Shown here one piece after another: positions 50,789 through 60,115 of a DNA stretch of 64,000 nt; position 1 is the first letter of the stretch, and every line of letters starts with the position of its first letter. The notes below the pieces were generated by a model that saw only the letters and a program-made list of their open reading frames with translations, was not told the origin of the DNA and did not search any database. Position numbers and translations under genes: made by a program. The stretch is taken from positions 310,001 through 374,000 of the forward strand of contig NZ_JACJVO010000032.1 of the NCBI RefSeq assembly GCF_014212055.1, given 5' to 3'. The DNA is from Cohnella zeiphila. GTDB taxonomy: Bacteria > Bacillota > Bacilli > Paenibacillales > Paenibacillaceae.

Positions 50789-52420
50789 ATGAGTAAAGCG
50801 AAGGTTAAGGTTTTGTTCTTCCTGTTCACCGCCATTGCTTTGGTTCTAAGCGCTTGTTCGGGCGGGAACGGCAATCAGGAAGCATCGCCATCCGGTGCGG
50901 CGTCTTCGGCGGCATCGTCGGCCGGAGCCCCGGATTCGGTCTCGGATTCGTCCGGCAAGCGTTTGGCGTTGAATTGGTTCTTGATGGCTCCGGCGAATGC
51001 CGTCCTTCCGGACGGCGAGACGGATTTCATCACAAGCACGATCGAGAAGAAGTTCAACGTCGACCTGAATATTCAGTACTTGCCCGGCGGTACCGATTAC
51101 GACAACAAGCTCAACCTCTTGATCGCATCGGGCGATACCCCCGATCTCTTCATTACGACCGGCACCGCCTCGCAGAAAATGATTATGGACGGCATCACCG
51201 CGGACATGACGCCTTACGTGACGCCGGAGAAGATGCCGAATTATTTCAAATGGGTCAGCGAGACGGAGCTGCAGCGCTACGCGGTCGAAAATAAGTTCGA
51301 ACGCGCGCCGGTCATCTTCCCGCGCAAGGTCTATCGCTCCTACTATATCCGCAAGGATTGGCTGGACAAGCTCGGCCTCCAAATGCCGACCAATTACGAC
51401 GGGATGATGGACGCGATGCGGGCCTTTACGAAGAACGATCCGGACGGCAACGGGAAGAACGACACGTACGGCTTCGGCACGGTGGGCAGCGGTACGACGA
51501 TCTCGCTGGATTTTCCGCAATGGATTCAGAACGGTCTGATCGGATCGTTCATGATCAAGGACAACCAGTTCGTGGACGTCCAGACCGCTCCGGAAGTGCA
51601 GCAAGTGCTTCAGGGCGTCAAAGACACGATCAAGGAAGGAGTCGTCGATCCGGACTGGTTCCTGATGAAAGGCAACGAAGCCGTGGATAAGGCGGCCAGC
51701 GGCAAGCTCGGAATCGTGGTCGGGGGGACGAAGAACTTCGCCTTCGACAGCAATCCGACGAGCCTCCAGAATGCGTCGAAGGCGATCAATCCGCAGGCCG
51801 ATTGGGAGCCGTTCCATCCGTTCGCCCAGACGGGCGCATGGACGGAGAATCTGCCGGATACCGCGTTCCTGCTCTCCCGGGATACGGCCGAGAAAGATCC
51901 GGAGAAGATCGAGCGGATCGTGCAGATTTTGAATTGGATCGCCAGCGAGGAAGGCTTCCTGTTGATCAATTACGGTCAGGAAGGCAAGCACTATACCCGT
52001 TCCGGCAGCACGATCACCGTCTCCCAAGCCAACGTGGATGCGCTGCAGAAGGATAACATCGAGAAAGGGAACTTTATGGGCGTCTACCAGCAATCTTTCT
52101 ATACGGGAAGCCAGGAAGCCGACGTGCTGGGTCTGACCGTCGTCGACGAGAGCATGACGGACCGGGACCGCGCGATAGCCGATACGATCGCTTCCTACAA
52201 GCTGATCCCGTCCATCGGAACGAACGTCGCGCCGCCTACGGGCTTCAATCTCGCGGATTACCGGAAGAAGATGAGAGAATATCACGTGAAGATCGTATTC
52301 GACGAGCCGGATGCTTCCAACTGGCCGAAGTACCGCGATGATCTGCTGAAGAATTACGGAGGCCAACAGATGATCGACACGTATACCGAACAGATTAAAG
52401 CGGCGGGGGTTATCAAGTAA
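50789..52420 (+). CDS. Lpl-type ABC transporter solute-binding lipoprotein
   Basis: A 543-residue lipoprotein with lipobox LSAC near residue 22 and a Ser/Ala linker. The fold starts at LALNWFLMAPANAV, with PGGTDYDNKLNLLIASGDTP and a calcium-loop-like NDPDGNGKNDTYG near 230. LplA/YtcQ proteins bind oligosaccharides. GGGAGGTCTG precedes the ATG at 50789; the frame is open from 50723. First gene of operon 2. Confidence 0.9.
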   Translation: MSKAKVKVLFFLFTAIALVLSACSGGNGNQEASPSGAASSAASSAGAPDSVSDSSGKRLALNWFLMAPANAVLPDGETDFITSTIEKKFNVDLNIQYLPGGTDYDNKLNLLIASGDTPDLFITTGTASQKMIMDGITADMTPYVTPEKMPNYFKWVSETELQRYAVENKFERAPVIFPRKVYRSYYIRKDWLDKLGLQMPTNYDGMMDAMRAFTKNDPDGNGKNDTYGFGTVGSGTTISLDFPQWIQNGLIGSFMIKDNQFVDVQTAPEVQQVLQGVKDTIKEGVVDPDWFLMKGNEAVDKAASGKLGIVVGGTKNFAFDSNPTSLQNASKAINPQADWEPFHPFAQTGAWTENLPDTAFLLSRDTAEKDPEKIERIVQILNWIASEEGFLLINYGQEGKHYTRSGSTITVSQANVDALQKDNIEKGNFMGVYQQSFYTGSQEADVLGLTVVDESMTDRDRAIADTIASYKLIPSIGTNVAPPTGFNLADYRKKMREYHVKIVFDEPDASNWPKYRDDLLKNYGGQQMIDTYTEQIKAAGVIK

Positions 52421-52440
52421 GACGTTGAAGGGAGGGGCAG

Positions 52441-53406
52441 ATGAAGATGAAAGACCAAGCAGTCTTAAGCAGCTCCCTGACGAAACCCGAGGCGCCGTCC
52501 CGTTCCAAGCTTGTCAAAGCCTTGCGCCGCTATCGGTGGTATTACCTGATGATGCTTCCGGGCATTCTCTATTTCCTCATCTATCATTACGTTCCCATGG
52601 CCGGCATCATCATCGCGTTCAAGGACTACAATTTGCGGGAAGGCATCTTCGGCAGCGAGTGGGTGGGGTTCCGAAATTTCCAAACGATCTTCGGCACCCC
52701 CGATTTCTACGAACTGGTTCGCAATACGGTCGTCATCAGCTTTTACCGGATCGTCTTCGGCATGTTTCCCGACATCCTGCTGGCGCTGCTGCTGAACGAG
52801 ATCCGCAAGAAATGGTTCAAGTCGGTCATTCAGACGGTCACCTACGGGCCTTACTTCCTGTCGTGGCTTATCGTCTACGGGCTGACGACGGCGTTCCTCG
52901 CGCAGGACAGCGGAATCGTCAACCATTACATTCAGGAGCTGGGCGGCACGCCGATCAACTTCCTGGCGAACAGCGAATACTTTCGTTCCATCCTGATCGG
53001 GACGGACGTGTGGAAAAACACGGGGTACGGCGCGATCATTTATCTGGCCGCGCTGGCGACGATCAACCAGGAGCTGTACGAGGCCGCCGTCATGGACGGC
53101 GCGAACCGTTGGCGCCAGGTCTGGCACGTGACGCTGCCGGGCATTCGGGACGTATTCCTGCTGCTGCTCATTCTCCGCATCGGGCACATCATGGACGCCG
53201 GCTTCGAGCAAGTCTATATTTTCCTGAATTCCCGCGTATACGGGGTCGGGGATATCATCGACACCTGGGTATTCCGGCGCGGCCTGGAAGAGCTGGAATT
53301 CAGCGTGGCGGTCGCCACCAACCTGTTCAAGTCGGTCATCGGGTTCATTCTGGTTATCGGGGCCAATCGCTTGTCCAAAAAATTCGGCGGCTCGGGAATC
53401 TGGTAG
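52441..53406 (+). CDS. LplB-type ABC transporter permease
   Basis: A 321-residue permease with six membrane segments. YLMMLPGILYFLIYHYVPMAG and IIIAFKDYNLREGIFGSEWV are the Lpl signature, and YEAAVMDGANRWRQVWHVTL is the EAA loop. Preceded by GGGAGGGGC. It pairs with the next gene; no ATPase gene is present. Confidence 0.92.
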   Translation: MKMKDQAVLSSSLTKPEAPSRSKLVKALRRYRWYYLMMLPGILYFLIYHYVPMAGIIIAFKDYNLREGIFGSEWVGFRNFQTIFGTPDFYELVRNTVVISFYRIVFGMFPDILLALLLNEIRKKWFKSVIQTVTYGPYFLSWLIVYGLTTAFLAQDSGIVNHYIQELGGTPINFLANSEYFRSILIGTDVWKNTGYGAIIYLAALATINQELYEAAVMDGANRWRQVWHVTLPGIRDVFLLLLILRIGHIMDAGFEQVYIFLNSRVYGVGDIIDTWVFRRGLEELEFSVAVATNLFKSVIGFILVIGANRLSKKFGGSGIW

Positions 53407-53418
53407 GGAGGCGAAGCG

Positions 53419-54309
53419 ATGACGAGCGTTGTATCCAAGAGCGGATGGGATCGCGTCGCGGATGTTATCATTTACGGAATACTGGCTCTGTTCGGGCTGC
53501 TGACGCTTTTCCCGGTGTACTATGTCTTTGTCGTATCGGTGACGCCGTACTCGGAGGTGCTGCGCCACGGCGGCTTCGTCATCTACCCGACGCAGGTGAC
53601 GTTCGAGGCGTTCAAAGCCGTCTTCTCCAGCCATACGGTTCCCCAGGCGCTGAAGATCACCATTCAGGTGACGTTGATCGGCACCCTGCTGAATTTGACG
53701 GTGACGACCTTGCTCGCTTATCCGCTGTCCAAGCGGTTTATTCCGGGGCGCAACGTCGTTCTGCTCGGCGTCGTCTTTACGATGCTGTTCTCGGGAGGGC
53801 TTATTCCTCTCTATCTGGTCGTACGCGGGACCGGGCTCATCAATACGATCTGGTCTTTGATCGTTCCTGGCCTGGTGTCCTCGTTCAATATGCTGATTAT
53901 GAAAACCTATTTCGAAAACATGCCTCACGAGATCGAAGAAGCGGCCAAGGTGGACGGCTGCGGCGACGTATCGACGCTTTTTCGGATCGTGCTTCCGCTG
54001 TCGACGCCCATGCTGGCCACTTTGGGACTGTTCTACGGGGTCGGGCATTGGAACGCCTATTTCGCGGGAATTATGTACTTGAACGATAAGTCGCTGTATC
54101 CGATTCAAGTGGTGCTGCGCAATATGATTCAGACGCCCAACGTCAGCCAGGAGCTGTCCATCTCCAATCCGCTGCTGCTGCAGACGCTGCCTCCGGAGAC
54201 GATCAAGATGGCGACCGTCGTCGTGGCGATCATTCCGGTCCTGATCATCTACCCGTTTCTCCAGCGCTATTTTATTAAAGGCATGCTCATTGGAGCGATT
54301 AAAGGGTAA
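53419..54309 (+). CDS. LplC-type carbohydrate ABC transporter permease
   Basis: A 296-residue permease. VFVVSVTPYSEV near residue 35, PLSKRFIPGRNV, IEEAAKVDGCGDVSTLFRIV (EAA loop) and the end FIKGMLIGAIKG are typical of LplC. GGGAGGCGAAGCG precedes the ATG. Last gene of operon 2, closed by a strong hairpin. Confidence 0.92.
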   Translation: MTSVVSKSGWDRVADVIIYGILALFGLLTLFPVYYVFVVSVTPYSEVLRHGGFVIYPTQVTFEAFKAVFSSHTVPQALKITIQVTLIGTLLNLTVTTLLAYPLSKRFIPGRNVVLLGVVFTMLFSGGLIPLYLVVRGTGLINTIWSLIVPGLVSSFNMLIMKTYFENMPHEIEEAAKVDGCGDVSTLFRIVLPLSTPMLATLGLFYGVGHWNAYFAGIMYLNDKSLYPIQVVLRNMIQTPNVSQELSISNPLLLQTLPPETIKMATVVVAIIPVLIIYPFLQRYFIKGMLIGAIKG

Positions 54310-54321
54310 GGACGATCGCGC

Positions 54322-54364
54322 AAGAGGGGCTGTCCCGGATACCGGCAGGACAGCCCCTCTTTTC
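54322..54364. terminator. Bidirectional terminator
   Basis: AAGAGGGGCTGTCC (54322-54335) pairs with GGACAGCCCCTCTT (54348-54361), followed by TTC. Separates the permease gene (plus) from the GntR-SBP gene (minus). Confidence 0.85.
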
Positions 54365-54375
54365 TGCATGCCGCC

Positions 54376-55758
54376 TTAGTCTGCTTGTCCGCTCAGGATC
54401 CGCTGCATATGCCGGGCGATCTCGTCGGCCGAATACAGTCCGGCCCAGTACAGGAACATCTCCGCTTCCATCTCGTCGAACAGGTTCACGTCGCGAAACA
54501 GCTCGTGCGAAAAATAACTGTTGGCGATGACGTCCCGATGAATATGAAGCGACTTCAAGAGGGCCGGGCTTCGGATGGCTTCGTTAACGGAAGGAAGCAC
54601 GGAGATAAACTCGGTGTTCCGGCTGATCTTCTCCTGAACCGCCGGTTGAATCGCCTTTTGAACGAATTGGCGGGCGAGCTCCGGCTCGCTGCTGTCCCGA
54701 GGAATCATGAAGGAGTTCGCGATGAGCATCGTATCCTTGCGGTCGCCGAACGGCAGCGGCGCGACCTTCGGCGCGAACCGCATCTCCTGGTTGGCCCAGC
54801 CGGCAATCTCGATGGAGGTGGTCAGAACCATGGCCGCCTTCCCGCGAATGAACGCTTCGGAGTTCAGGACGTCGCGCGGCGACAGCAAAGCGACCCGATG
54901 GATATACAGCAGCTCGTGCAGGAATCGGAACGTTCCGGTCAGCAGGCCGAGGTCCGGAGCTTTGAAGTTGATGCCGTTCTGCAGGGCGATGACCGGCCAG
55001 CGGCTCAGCGAGATGGGCAAGGAAAGGCCGTAGATGTCCGGAATTCCGTCCCCGTTCGTGTCCATCGTCAGCCGTTTGGCCGTTCTCAGAAAATCTTCTT
55101 TGGTCCAGGACTCGGTCGGCTCCGGCACGCCGTACTGCCGGAACAGCTCGGGATTATACGCCAGAAACACCGTGGAGAAGGTAACGGGCATCGCCTTTAA
55201 TCGCCCTTCCGGACTGAAGGCGTTCAGCAGCCGCGGATAAAGGGGGGCGAAATCTTCGCCCGACGGGACTTCCATATCCGCGAATTGCTGAAAGTCCTCG
55301 ATAAGAGCATAGGGACGATCGTAAATATAGAGAAGGTCCGGCTGCAGTCCCAATTCCTTGCTCGTGTCTACCGAATCCCAATAATCGGAGGCGGCGAGAG
55401 GCAGGAATTTGACTTCCACATTCGGATTCTCTTTTTGAAATTCTTCGACGATGATCGGCATGCCGATATCGTGAAAATGGGAAGGCGAGATGGCGAAAAT
55501 GCGCAGCACCTTGTTCTGGGTCGGATTCGGGACCACGTCGTTCGATACGATGGTGCCCTGCCCGACCTTTTTGACGATGAGCCCTTCCTGGAGAAGCTGC
55601 TCCAACGATTTGCGGACCGAGGTTCTGCTCATGCCGTAATATTTGCAGAGCTCGTTCTCGGACATCAGGAACTCGCCGGGCTTGATAAACCCGGATAAAA
55701 TCTGTTCTCGTAAAATATTAGCCAATTTCAAGTATCGAAACTCGTTCTCTCGTCTCAT
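54376..55758 (-). CDS. GntR-type regulator with an ABC solute-binding-protein effector domain
   Basis: A 460-residue cytoplasmic protein. Residues 5-75 form a GntR winged helix (YLKLANILREQI, MSENELCKYYGMSRTSVRKS, KKVGQGTIV). Residues 85-455 resemble a family 1 sugar-binding protein (VVEEFQKENPNVEVKFLPL, PDLLYIYDRPYAL, the loop MDTNGDGIPDIYGL near 240). It has no signal peptide. AGGAGAGGCG precedes the ATG at 55758. It lies between operons 2 and 3 and is probably a repressor that senses the transported sugar or a product. A related copy of the operon operator lies in its own promoter. Confidence 0.87.
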   Translation of the reverse strand: MRRENEFRYLKLANILREQILSGFIKPGEFLMSENELCKYYGMSRTSVRKSLEQLLQEGLIVKKVGQGTIVSNDVVPNPTQNKVLRIFAISPSHFHDIGMPIIVEEFQKENPNVEVKFLPLAASDYWDSVDTSKELGLQPDLLYIYDRPYALIEDFQQFADMEVPSGEDFAPLYPRLLNAFSPEGRLKAMPVTFSTVFLAYNPELFRQYGVPEPTESWTKEDFLRTAKRLTMDTNGDGIPDIYGLSLPISLSRWPVIALQNGINFKAPDLGLLTGTFRFLHELLYIHRVALLSPRDVLNSEAFIRGKAAMVLTTSIEIAGWANQEMRFAPKVAPLPFGDRKDTMLIANSFMIPRDSSEPELARQFVQKAIQPAVQEKISRNTEFISVLPSVNEAIRSPALLKSLHIHRDVIANSYFSHELFRDVNLFDEMEAEMFLYWAGLYSADEIARHMQRILSGQAD

Positions 55759-55799
55759 GACGCCTCTCCTATTCCCTAAACTTGCATTCAATTAGTTGT

Positions 55800-55840
55800 A
55801 TTGTAAAGCATCGAAAAATACAATACAAGTGAAATACAGG
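55800..55840 (-). promoter_or_regulatory. Promoter of the GntR-SBP gene with an operator-like copy
   Basis: On the minus strand TTGTAT (55828-55823), 17 bases, TACAAT (55805-55800). On the plus strand the -35 region reads TACAATACAAGTGAAATACA (55819-55838), matching TATAATACAAGTATGATACA of operator 2 at 16 of 20 positions. Autoregulation is likely. Confidence 0.65.
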
Positions 55841-55901
55841 CGAGGCACAAGACAGGTACAGGAGGATGAAAATTTATGTGGCGTTTTATAGCATGCAAAG
55901 A

Positions 55902-55924
55902 TATAATACAGGTATGATACAAAT
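55902..55924 (+). promoter_or_regulatory. Promoter -10 region with operator 3 of the GntR-SBP regulon
   Basis: TATAAT (55902-55907) followed by ACAGGTATGATACAAAT (55908-55924), core GTATGATAC at 55912-55920. The -35 region is poor. It drives operon 3 from 55947. Confidence 0.78.
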
Positions 55925-55946
55925 ACCTTAATGGGAGGATGAGCTG

Positions 55947-57161
55947 GTGGATACATTGGCGATCGACGGAGGAACCCCGGTGCGCACGAAGCCGTTTCCG
56001 CAGTGGCCGATCTACGGAGAGCTCGAAGAACGAGGCTTGCTGGAGGTGCTTCATTCCGGAAAATGGGGCGGAACCGGGCGCGTCAAGCTGCAGGAGCTCG
56101 AGGAGCGGTTTGCCGCTTATCACGGAGCGGCTTACGGGATCACGGTCGCGAACGGAACCATCGGGATTACGGCCGCGCTGATGGCGGCGGGAGTCGGCCC
56201 CGGCGACGAGGTGATTATGCCGCCGTACACGTTTATCGCAACCGCAACCTCCGCGCTTTTGTTCGGCGCCGTCCCCGTATTCGCGGATGTGGAGCCGGAT
56301 ACGCTGCTGCTCGATCCCGAGAAGGTCGAGCCGCTGATTACGTCCAAGACGAAGGCGATTATTACGGTACATATCGCCGGCGCTCCGTCCGACATGACAA
56401 GGCTGAAGGAAATCGCGGCGCGGCGCGGGCTCCGTCTGATCGAGGACTCGGCGCAAGCCGTCGGCGCGCGGTGGGAAGGGCAGGGAGTCGGGGCGATCGG
56501 CGACCTGGGGACGTTCAGCTTCCAGTCCAGCAAGAACCTCAATGCGGGCGAGGGCGGCATGATTCTCACGAACGACCGAGAGTTGGCCGACCGGGTCTGG
56601 TCGTTCTCCAATGTCGGCCGCGTACGCGAAGGAGGCTGGTATCAGCATGAACGGATCGGCTGGAATTTGCGCATGACCGAATTCCAGGCGGCCGTCCTGC
56701 TCGGACAGATGACCCGGCTGGATGAGCAGATGGAGAAGCGGGAGCGCAACGGCAAGCTGCTCACGAAGCTGCTCGGCGAGATCGAAGGGATTCGGACGCT
56801 GCGCCGGGATCCGCGGATCACCAGGCACGCTTATCACTTGTACATGTTTAAGCTGGCGCCCGAAGTGGCGGACGCCGTCGCCAAATCCGAAGTGATTCGC
56901 CGCATTCAAGCGGAAGGCATTCCGGTATCCGCCGGATACGTATCTCTCAACCGCAATGAGGCGGTGCTCCGCGAGATCGAGAGCTTGACGGGAGAGCGCC
57001 GCGTGAACGATTGCCCCGTCAGCGAGCGGGCGTGCGAGAAGGAGACGCTCTGGCTCCATCAGAACGTCTTGCTGGGCGACGAAGAGGATATGCACGATAT
57101 CGCCAGGGCGGTCCAAAAGGTGCTGGCGGCTTGTGGCTCCAAGGATTCCGTGCGGCCATGA
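55947..57161 (+). CDS. DegT/DnrJ/EryC1/StrS aminotransferase
   Basis: A 404-residue PLP enzyme, second of its kind in the cluster but clearly different from the one at 49249. LAIDGGTPVRTKPFPQWPIY, VANGTIGITAAL, LIEDSAQAVGA and the Schiff-base lysine Lys196 in SFQSSKNLNAGEGG are the marks. GTG start behind GGGAGGATGAGCTG. Family members transaminate keto-sugars and inosoles such as scyllo-inosose or 3-keto-glucose phosphate. First gene of operon 3. Confidence 0.88.
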   Translation: MDTLAIDGGTPVRTKPFPQWPIYGELEERGLLEVLHSGKWGGTGRVKLQELEERFAAYHGAAYGITVANGTIGITAALMAAGVGPGDEVIMPPYTFIATATSALLFGAVPVFADVEPDTLLLDPEKVEPLITSKTKAIITVHIAGAPSDMTRLKEIAARRGLRLIEDSAQAVGARWEGQGVGAIGDLGTFSFQSSKNLNAGEGGMILTNDRELADRVWSFSNVGRVREGGWYQHERIGWNLRMTEFQAAVLLGQMTRLDEQMEKRERNGKLLTKLLGEIEGIRTLRRDPRITRHAYHLYMFKLAPEVADAVAKSEVIRRIQAEGIPVSAGYVSLNRNEAVLREIESLTGERRVNDCPVSERACEKETLWLHQNVLLGDEEDMHDIARAVQKVLAACGSKDSVRP

Positions 57162-58195
57162 AGCGGGAATGGACGTTGGGGCTGATCGGCTGCGGAGCGA
57201 TCGCGGATTTTCACTTGATGGCGATTCGCGAGCTTCCCGGCGCGCGTCTGGCGATGGTGTCGGATCGGAAGCCGGCGAGGGCGGCGGAGATCGGAATCCG
57301 GGAAGCCTGCGGCTGGACGACGGATTACCGGGAGCTGCTGGCGCGCCCGGAGATCGATATCGTCTGCGTAACGACCGCCAGCGGCAGTCATGCGCAGATC
57401 GGCATGGAGGTGCTGGAGGCGGGCAAGCATCTTGCGGTCGAGAAGCCGATGGCCATGACGGCCGACGATGCGGACCGCATGAACCGGCTGGCGGCCGAGC
57501 GAGGACTGACGATTGCCGTCATCTCCCAGCGGAGATTCGAGCCGCAGCACCGGATCGCGCATCGTCTCGTTGCCGAAGGAAGCCTCGGGAAGCTGCTTCT
57601 GATCGAAGCGGGGTGCCCGTTCTATCGGCTTCAGTCCTATTACGACTCGGCCGGCTGGCGGGGAACGGTCGCTCACGACGGAGGGGCGATCCTGAACCAG
57701 GGCATTCATACCCTGGACCTGATGCTTTGGTTCGGAGGCGGCGTGCGCACGGTATACGCGAAAACCGCAACGCGAACCCATCGGATGGAAGCGGAGGATA
57801 TCGGGACGGCGCTCATGGAGTTTGAGAACGGAGCCTTCGGAACCTTCACCGCTTCCACCAGCCTGCAGCCGGGCTTCGATCCGTATCTCCGCCTCTATGG
57901 AGAGAACGGTACGATCAAGCTGGAGGGAACCCGGATCGTCCATTGGACCGTGCCCGGCGTGCCCGAACCGGACTTGGAGACAGACGAGGGAAGCGGCGGC
58001 GGCGTCTCCCATCCGCTGTCGATCTCGAACAAGTATCACCGCGAACAGCTCGCCGATCTGCTCGCTTCGCTCTCCGAGGGGCGCAAGCCGTTCGTGACGG
58101 GACAAGACGGCTGGCAGGCGGTACGGGTCGTTCAGGCGATGTACCGGTCCGCGCGGGAAGGCGGAGAGATTCGATTCAATGACGGAATGAAGTGA
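57158..58195 (+). CDS. Gfo/Idh/MocA family oxidoreductase
   Basis: A 345-residue NAD(P)-dependent dehydrogenase. LGLIGCGAIADFH is the Rossmann loop, GKHLAVEKPMAM carries Lys96, and GGAILNQGIHTLDLMLWF the catalytic His. Four-base overlap with the aminotransferase gene (ATGA). Acting next to a transaminase it could make the keto-sugar that is aminated, or the reverse. Confidence 0.88.
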   Translation: MKREWTLGLIGCGAIADFHLMAIRELPGARLAMVSDRKPARAAEIGIREACGWTTDYRELLARPEIDIVCVTTASGSHAQIGMEVLEAGKHLAVEKPMAMTADDADRMNRLAAERGLTIAVISQRRFEPQHRIAHRLVAEGSLGKLLLIEAGCPFYRLQSYYDSAGWRGTVAHDGGAILNQGIHTLDLMLWFGGGVRTVYAKTATRTHRMEAEDIGTALMEFENGAFGTFTASTSLQPGFDPYLRLYGENGTIKLEGTRIVHWTVPGVPEPDLETDEGSGGGVSHPLSISNKYHREQLADLLASLSEGRKPFVTGQDGWQAVRVVQAMYRSAREGGEIRFNDGMK

Positions 58196-58215
58196 CGCGA
58201 GAGCGAGGGGAGCAC

Positions 58216-59208
58216 ATGAAATTTGCCATCGTCGGCTGCCAGCATGCCCACATCGGTCTTTTTCTGAAGGAGATGCTGGAGCTGGGCCATGAATGCGCCG
58301 GCATTTGCGAAGCGGAGAACGAGGAGCTCGCCGCGGAGATGTCGCGAATCTATCAAGTGCCGGTCTTCTCAGGGCCGGATTCGTTCCTTGACGCTTCCAT
58401 CGAAGTGATCGGGTGCGCGGATGTCAACAGCCGGAAGATCGACGTCATCGAGTGGTGCGAGCGCCATGGCAAGCACGTGATGGTCGACAAACCGGCGGTG
58501 ACGAACGAGGAGGATTTGCAGCGGCTGCGCAGGGTGGCGGAACGCGGGCGCATCCGGATCGGCATGATGCTGACGGAGCGGTTCCGTCCTTCCGTCATCG
58601 CGTTGAAGCGAATGATCGACGAGGGAGAGCTTGGCCGCATCGTTCATTTGCACATGCGAAAACCTCATCTGCTCAACCCTCGGAAGCGGCCCGCCTGGCA
58701 TTTCGACAAAGAACGCAACGGCGGCCTCGTCATCGATCTGCTTGTTCATGACCTGGATCTGCTGCGGTGGCTGACGGGCAGCGAGCTGCGCGCTTCCTCC
58801 GGCATCATGACGAAGAGCATTCTTCCCGAGCACCCGCATTTTTACGATTCGGCCGCGGTTCAGGCGTTGACGGAGAACGGGACGACGGCGCAGCTTTATG
58901 CGGACTGGCACACGCCCGCGAAGAGCTGGACCTGGGGCGACTGCCGCCTGTTCGCGACCGGAACCCGCGGCTCGGCCGAAATCCGCCTCGAAGGCGACCC
59001 TCTGGTCGCCCGGGAAGAGATTCTGATCGCGGTGACCGATGCGAGGGAACCGGCGCGAATCGCTCTGCCGGATCCGGGAGCCACGCTGTCGGAAGACTTT
59101 CTGCGCCGAATCGCCGGCGAACCCGGCTGCATGGACGAAAGCGATATTCTGGCCGCCTCGGAGGCGGCGATCCGGACCGATCGGAACACGCAGACGATCG
59201 GCAGGTAA
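58216..59208 (+). CDS. Gfo/Idh/MocA-like oxidoreductase, atypical nucleotide loop
   Basis: A 330-residue protein. The nucleotide loop reads AIVGCQHAHIGLF, with histidines where glycine is usual, like GLDTSHVPAF at 46607. GKHVMVDKPAVT holds the DKP lysine and GGLVIDLLVHDLDLLRWL the later motif. GAGGGGAGCAC precedes the ATG at 58216. Third gene of operon 3. Confidence 0.83.
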   Translation: MKFAIVGCQHAHIGLFLKEMLELGHECAGICEAENEELAAEMSRIYQVPVFSGPDSFLDASIEVIGCADVNSRKIDVIEWCERHGKHVMVDKPAVTNEEDLQRLRRVAERGRIRIGMMLTERFRPSVIALKRMIDEGELGRIVHLHMRKPHLLNPRKRPAWHFDKERNGGLVIDLLVHDLDLLRWLTGSELRASSGIMTKSILPEHPHFYDSAAVQALTENGTTAQLYADWHTPAKSWTWGDCRLFATGTRGSAEIRLEGDPLVAREEILIAVTDAREPARIALPDPGATLSEDFLRRIAGEPGCMDESDILAASEAAIRTDRNTQTIGR

Positions 59209-59231
59209 AGGCTCGGGCGGAGGAGATGTCC

Positions 59232-60104
59232 ATGTATCCCGATTACCAGGATGCGCTCGCCGAAGCGGAGTTAAGCGAGAATCAGCTTCCCGTTGCTATG
59301 CTGTATAACGTTCTCATCCAGAACGCGAGACTCCATCATCACGATTGCGTGGAATTTACCGTCGTGGTTCAAGGAACCGGAGCGGGATGGATCGACGGCA
59401 AGCGGCACGCGATGCGGCCGGGAACGGCCGTCTTTCTGCGGCCGCATCACCTCCATGCCATTCAGAGCAATCCCGGCGACCCTCTTCACCTTTATACCTG
59501 TCTGTTCGACGAACAGATCCTGTTCGATTCGGCCTATGACGGGTCTTTGAGAGAGGTTCTGCTGCAGGCCGGGGATGCGGTTCCGTCGTGTTTTCACCTT
59601 CCCAAGCTTCAAAGCGGTCAGATCGTTCAATTGTTACGGGAGATGATGAACGAATACCGGCGGGACGAGTACGGCAAGGACATCGTCCTTCGCAGCAAGC
59701 TGATCGAGGCGCTGGCCCGGACCGTCCGGCATTATATGAGCAGCCATGACGGCCGCCCGGCGGAGGCGGCCGCGTTCCGGCGGCCGACGTACCGAACGAT
59801 CTGGGAGGTCGTGCGGTTTATTCACCTGCATTTCGCCGAGCCTCTGTCGCTCAAGGAGCTTGCCGGCCTGGCCGGCCGGAGCGAGGCCTATGTCAGCCGC
59901 GAATTCAAGAAGGCGACCGGCATGAATTTCGTCGATTACGTGCACAAGCTGAGAGTCGGCCGGGCGGCCGCCCTGCTCTCCGCGACGGACATGAGCATTA
60001 CCGAGATCGCTTCCGAAGTCGGATACGATTATTTCCGCACGTTCTCCCGGGCTTTTAAAGCGTTGAAGGGCATGCCGCCCTCGGAATACCGCAAAAGCGT
60101 CTAG
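59232..60104 (+). CDS. AraC family transcriptional regulator
   Basis: A 290-residue regulator with an N-terminal cupin (HHHDCVEFTVVVQGTGAGW, then PGTAVFLRPHHLHAI) and two C-terminal HTH motifs (LKELAGLAGRSEAYVSREFK and ITEIASEVGYDYFRTFSRAF). ATG 59232 is preferred: GGAGG lies eight bases before it, while ATG 59226 touches it. Last gene of operon 3, convergent with the ceramidase-like gene. It may control the divergent 60116 and 61582 genes. Confidence 0.88.
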   Translation: MYPDYQDALAEAELSENQLPVAMLYNVLIQNARLHHHDCVEFTVVVQGTGAGWIDGKRHAMRPGTAVFLRPHHLHAIQSNPGDPLHLYTCLFDEQILFDSAYDGSLREVLLQAGDAVPSCFHLPKLQSGQIVQLLREMMNEYRRDEYGKDIVLRSKLIEALARTVRHYMSSHDGRPAEAAAFRRPTYRTIWEVVRFIHLHFAEPLSLKELAGLAGRSEAYVSREFKKATGMNFVDYVHKLRVGRAAALLSATDMSITEIASEVGYDYFRTFSRAFKALKGMPPSEYRKSV

Positions 60105-60115
60105 CGCCGCCCGGC

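Noticed and set aside
49249..58195. Naming the cluster as kanosamine (ntd) or scyllo-inosamine biosynthesis
   Set aside because: DegT and Gfo/Idh families are too broad; no NtdB-type phosphatase or inositol kinase is present, and import genes point the other way.
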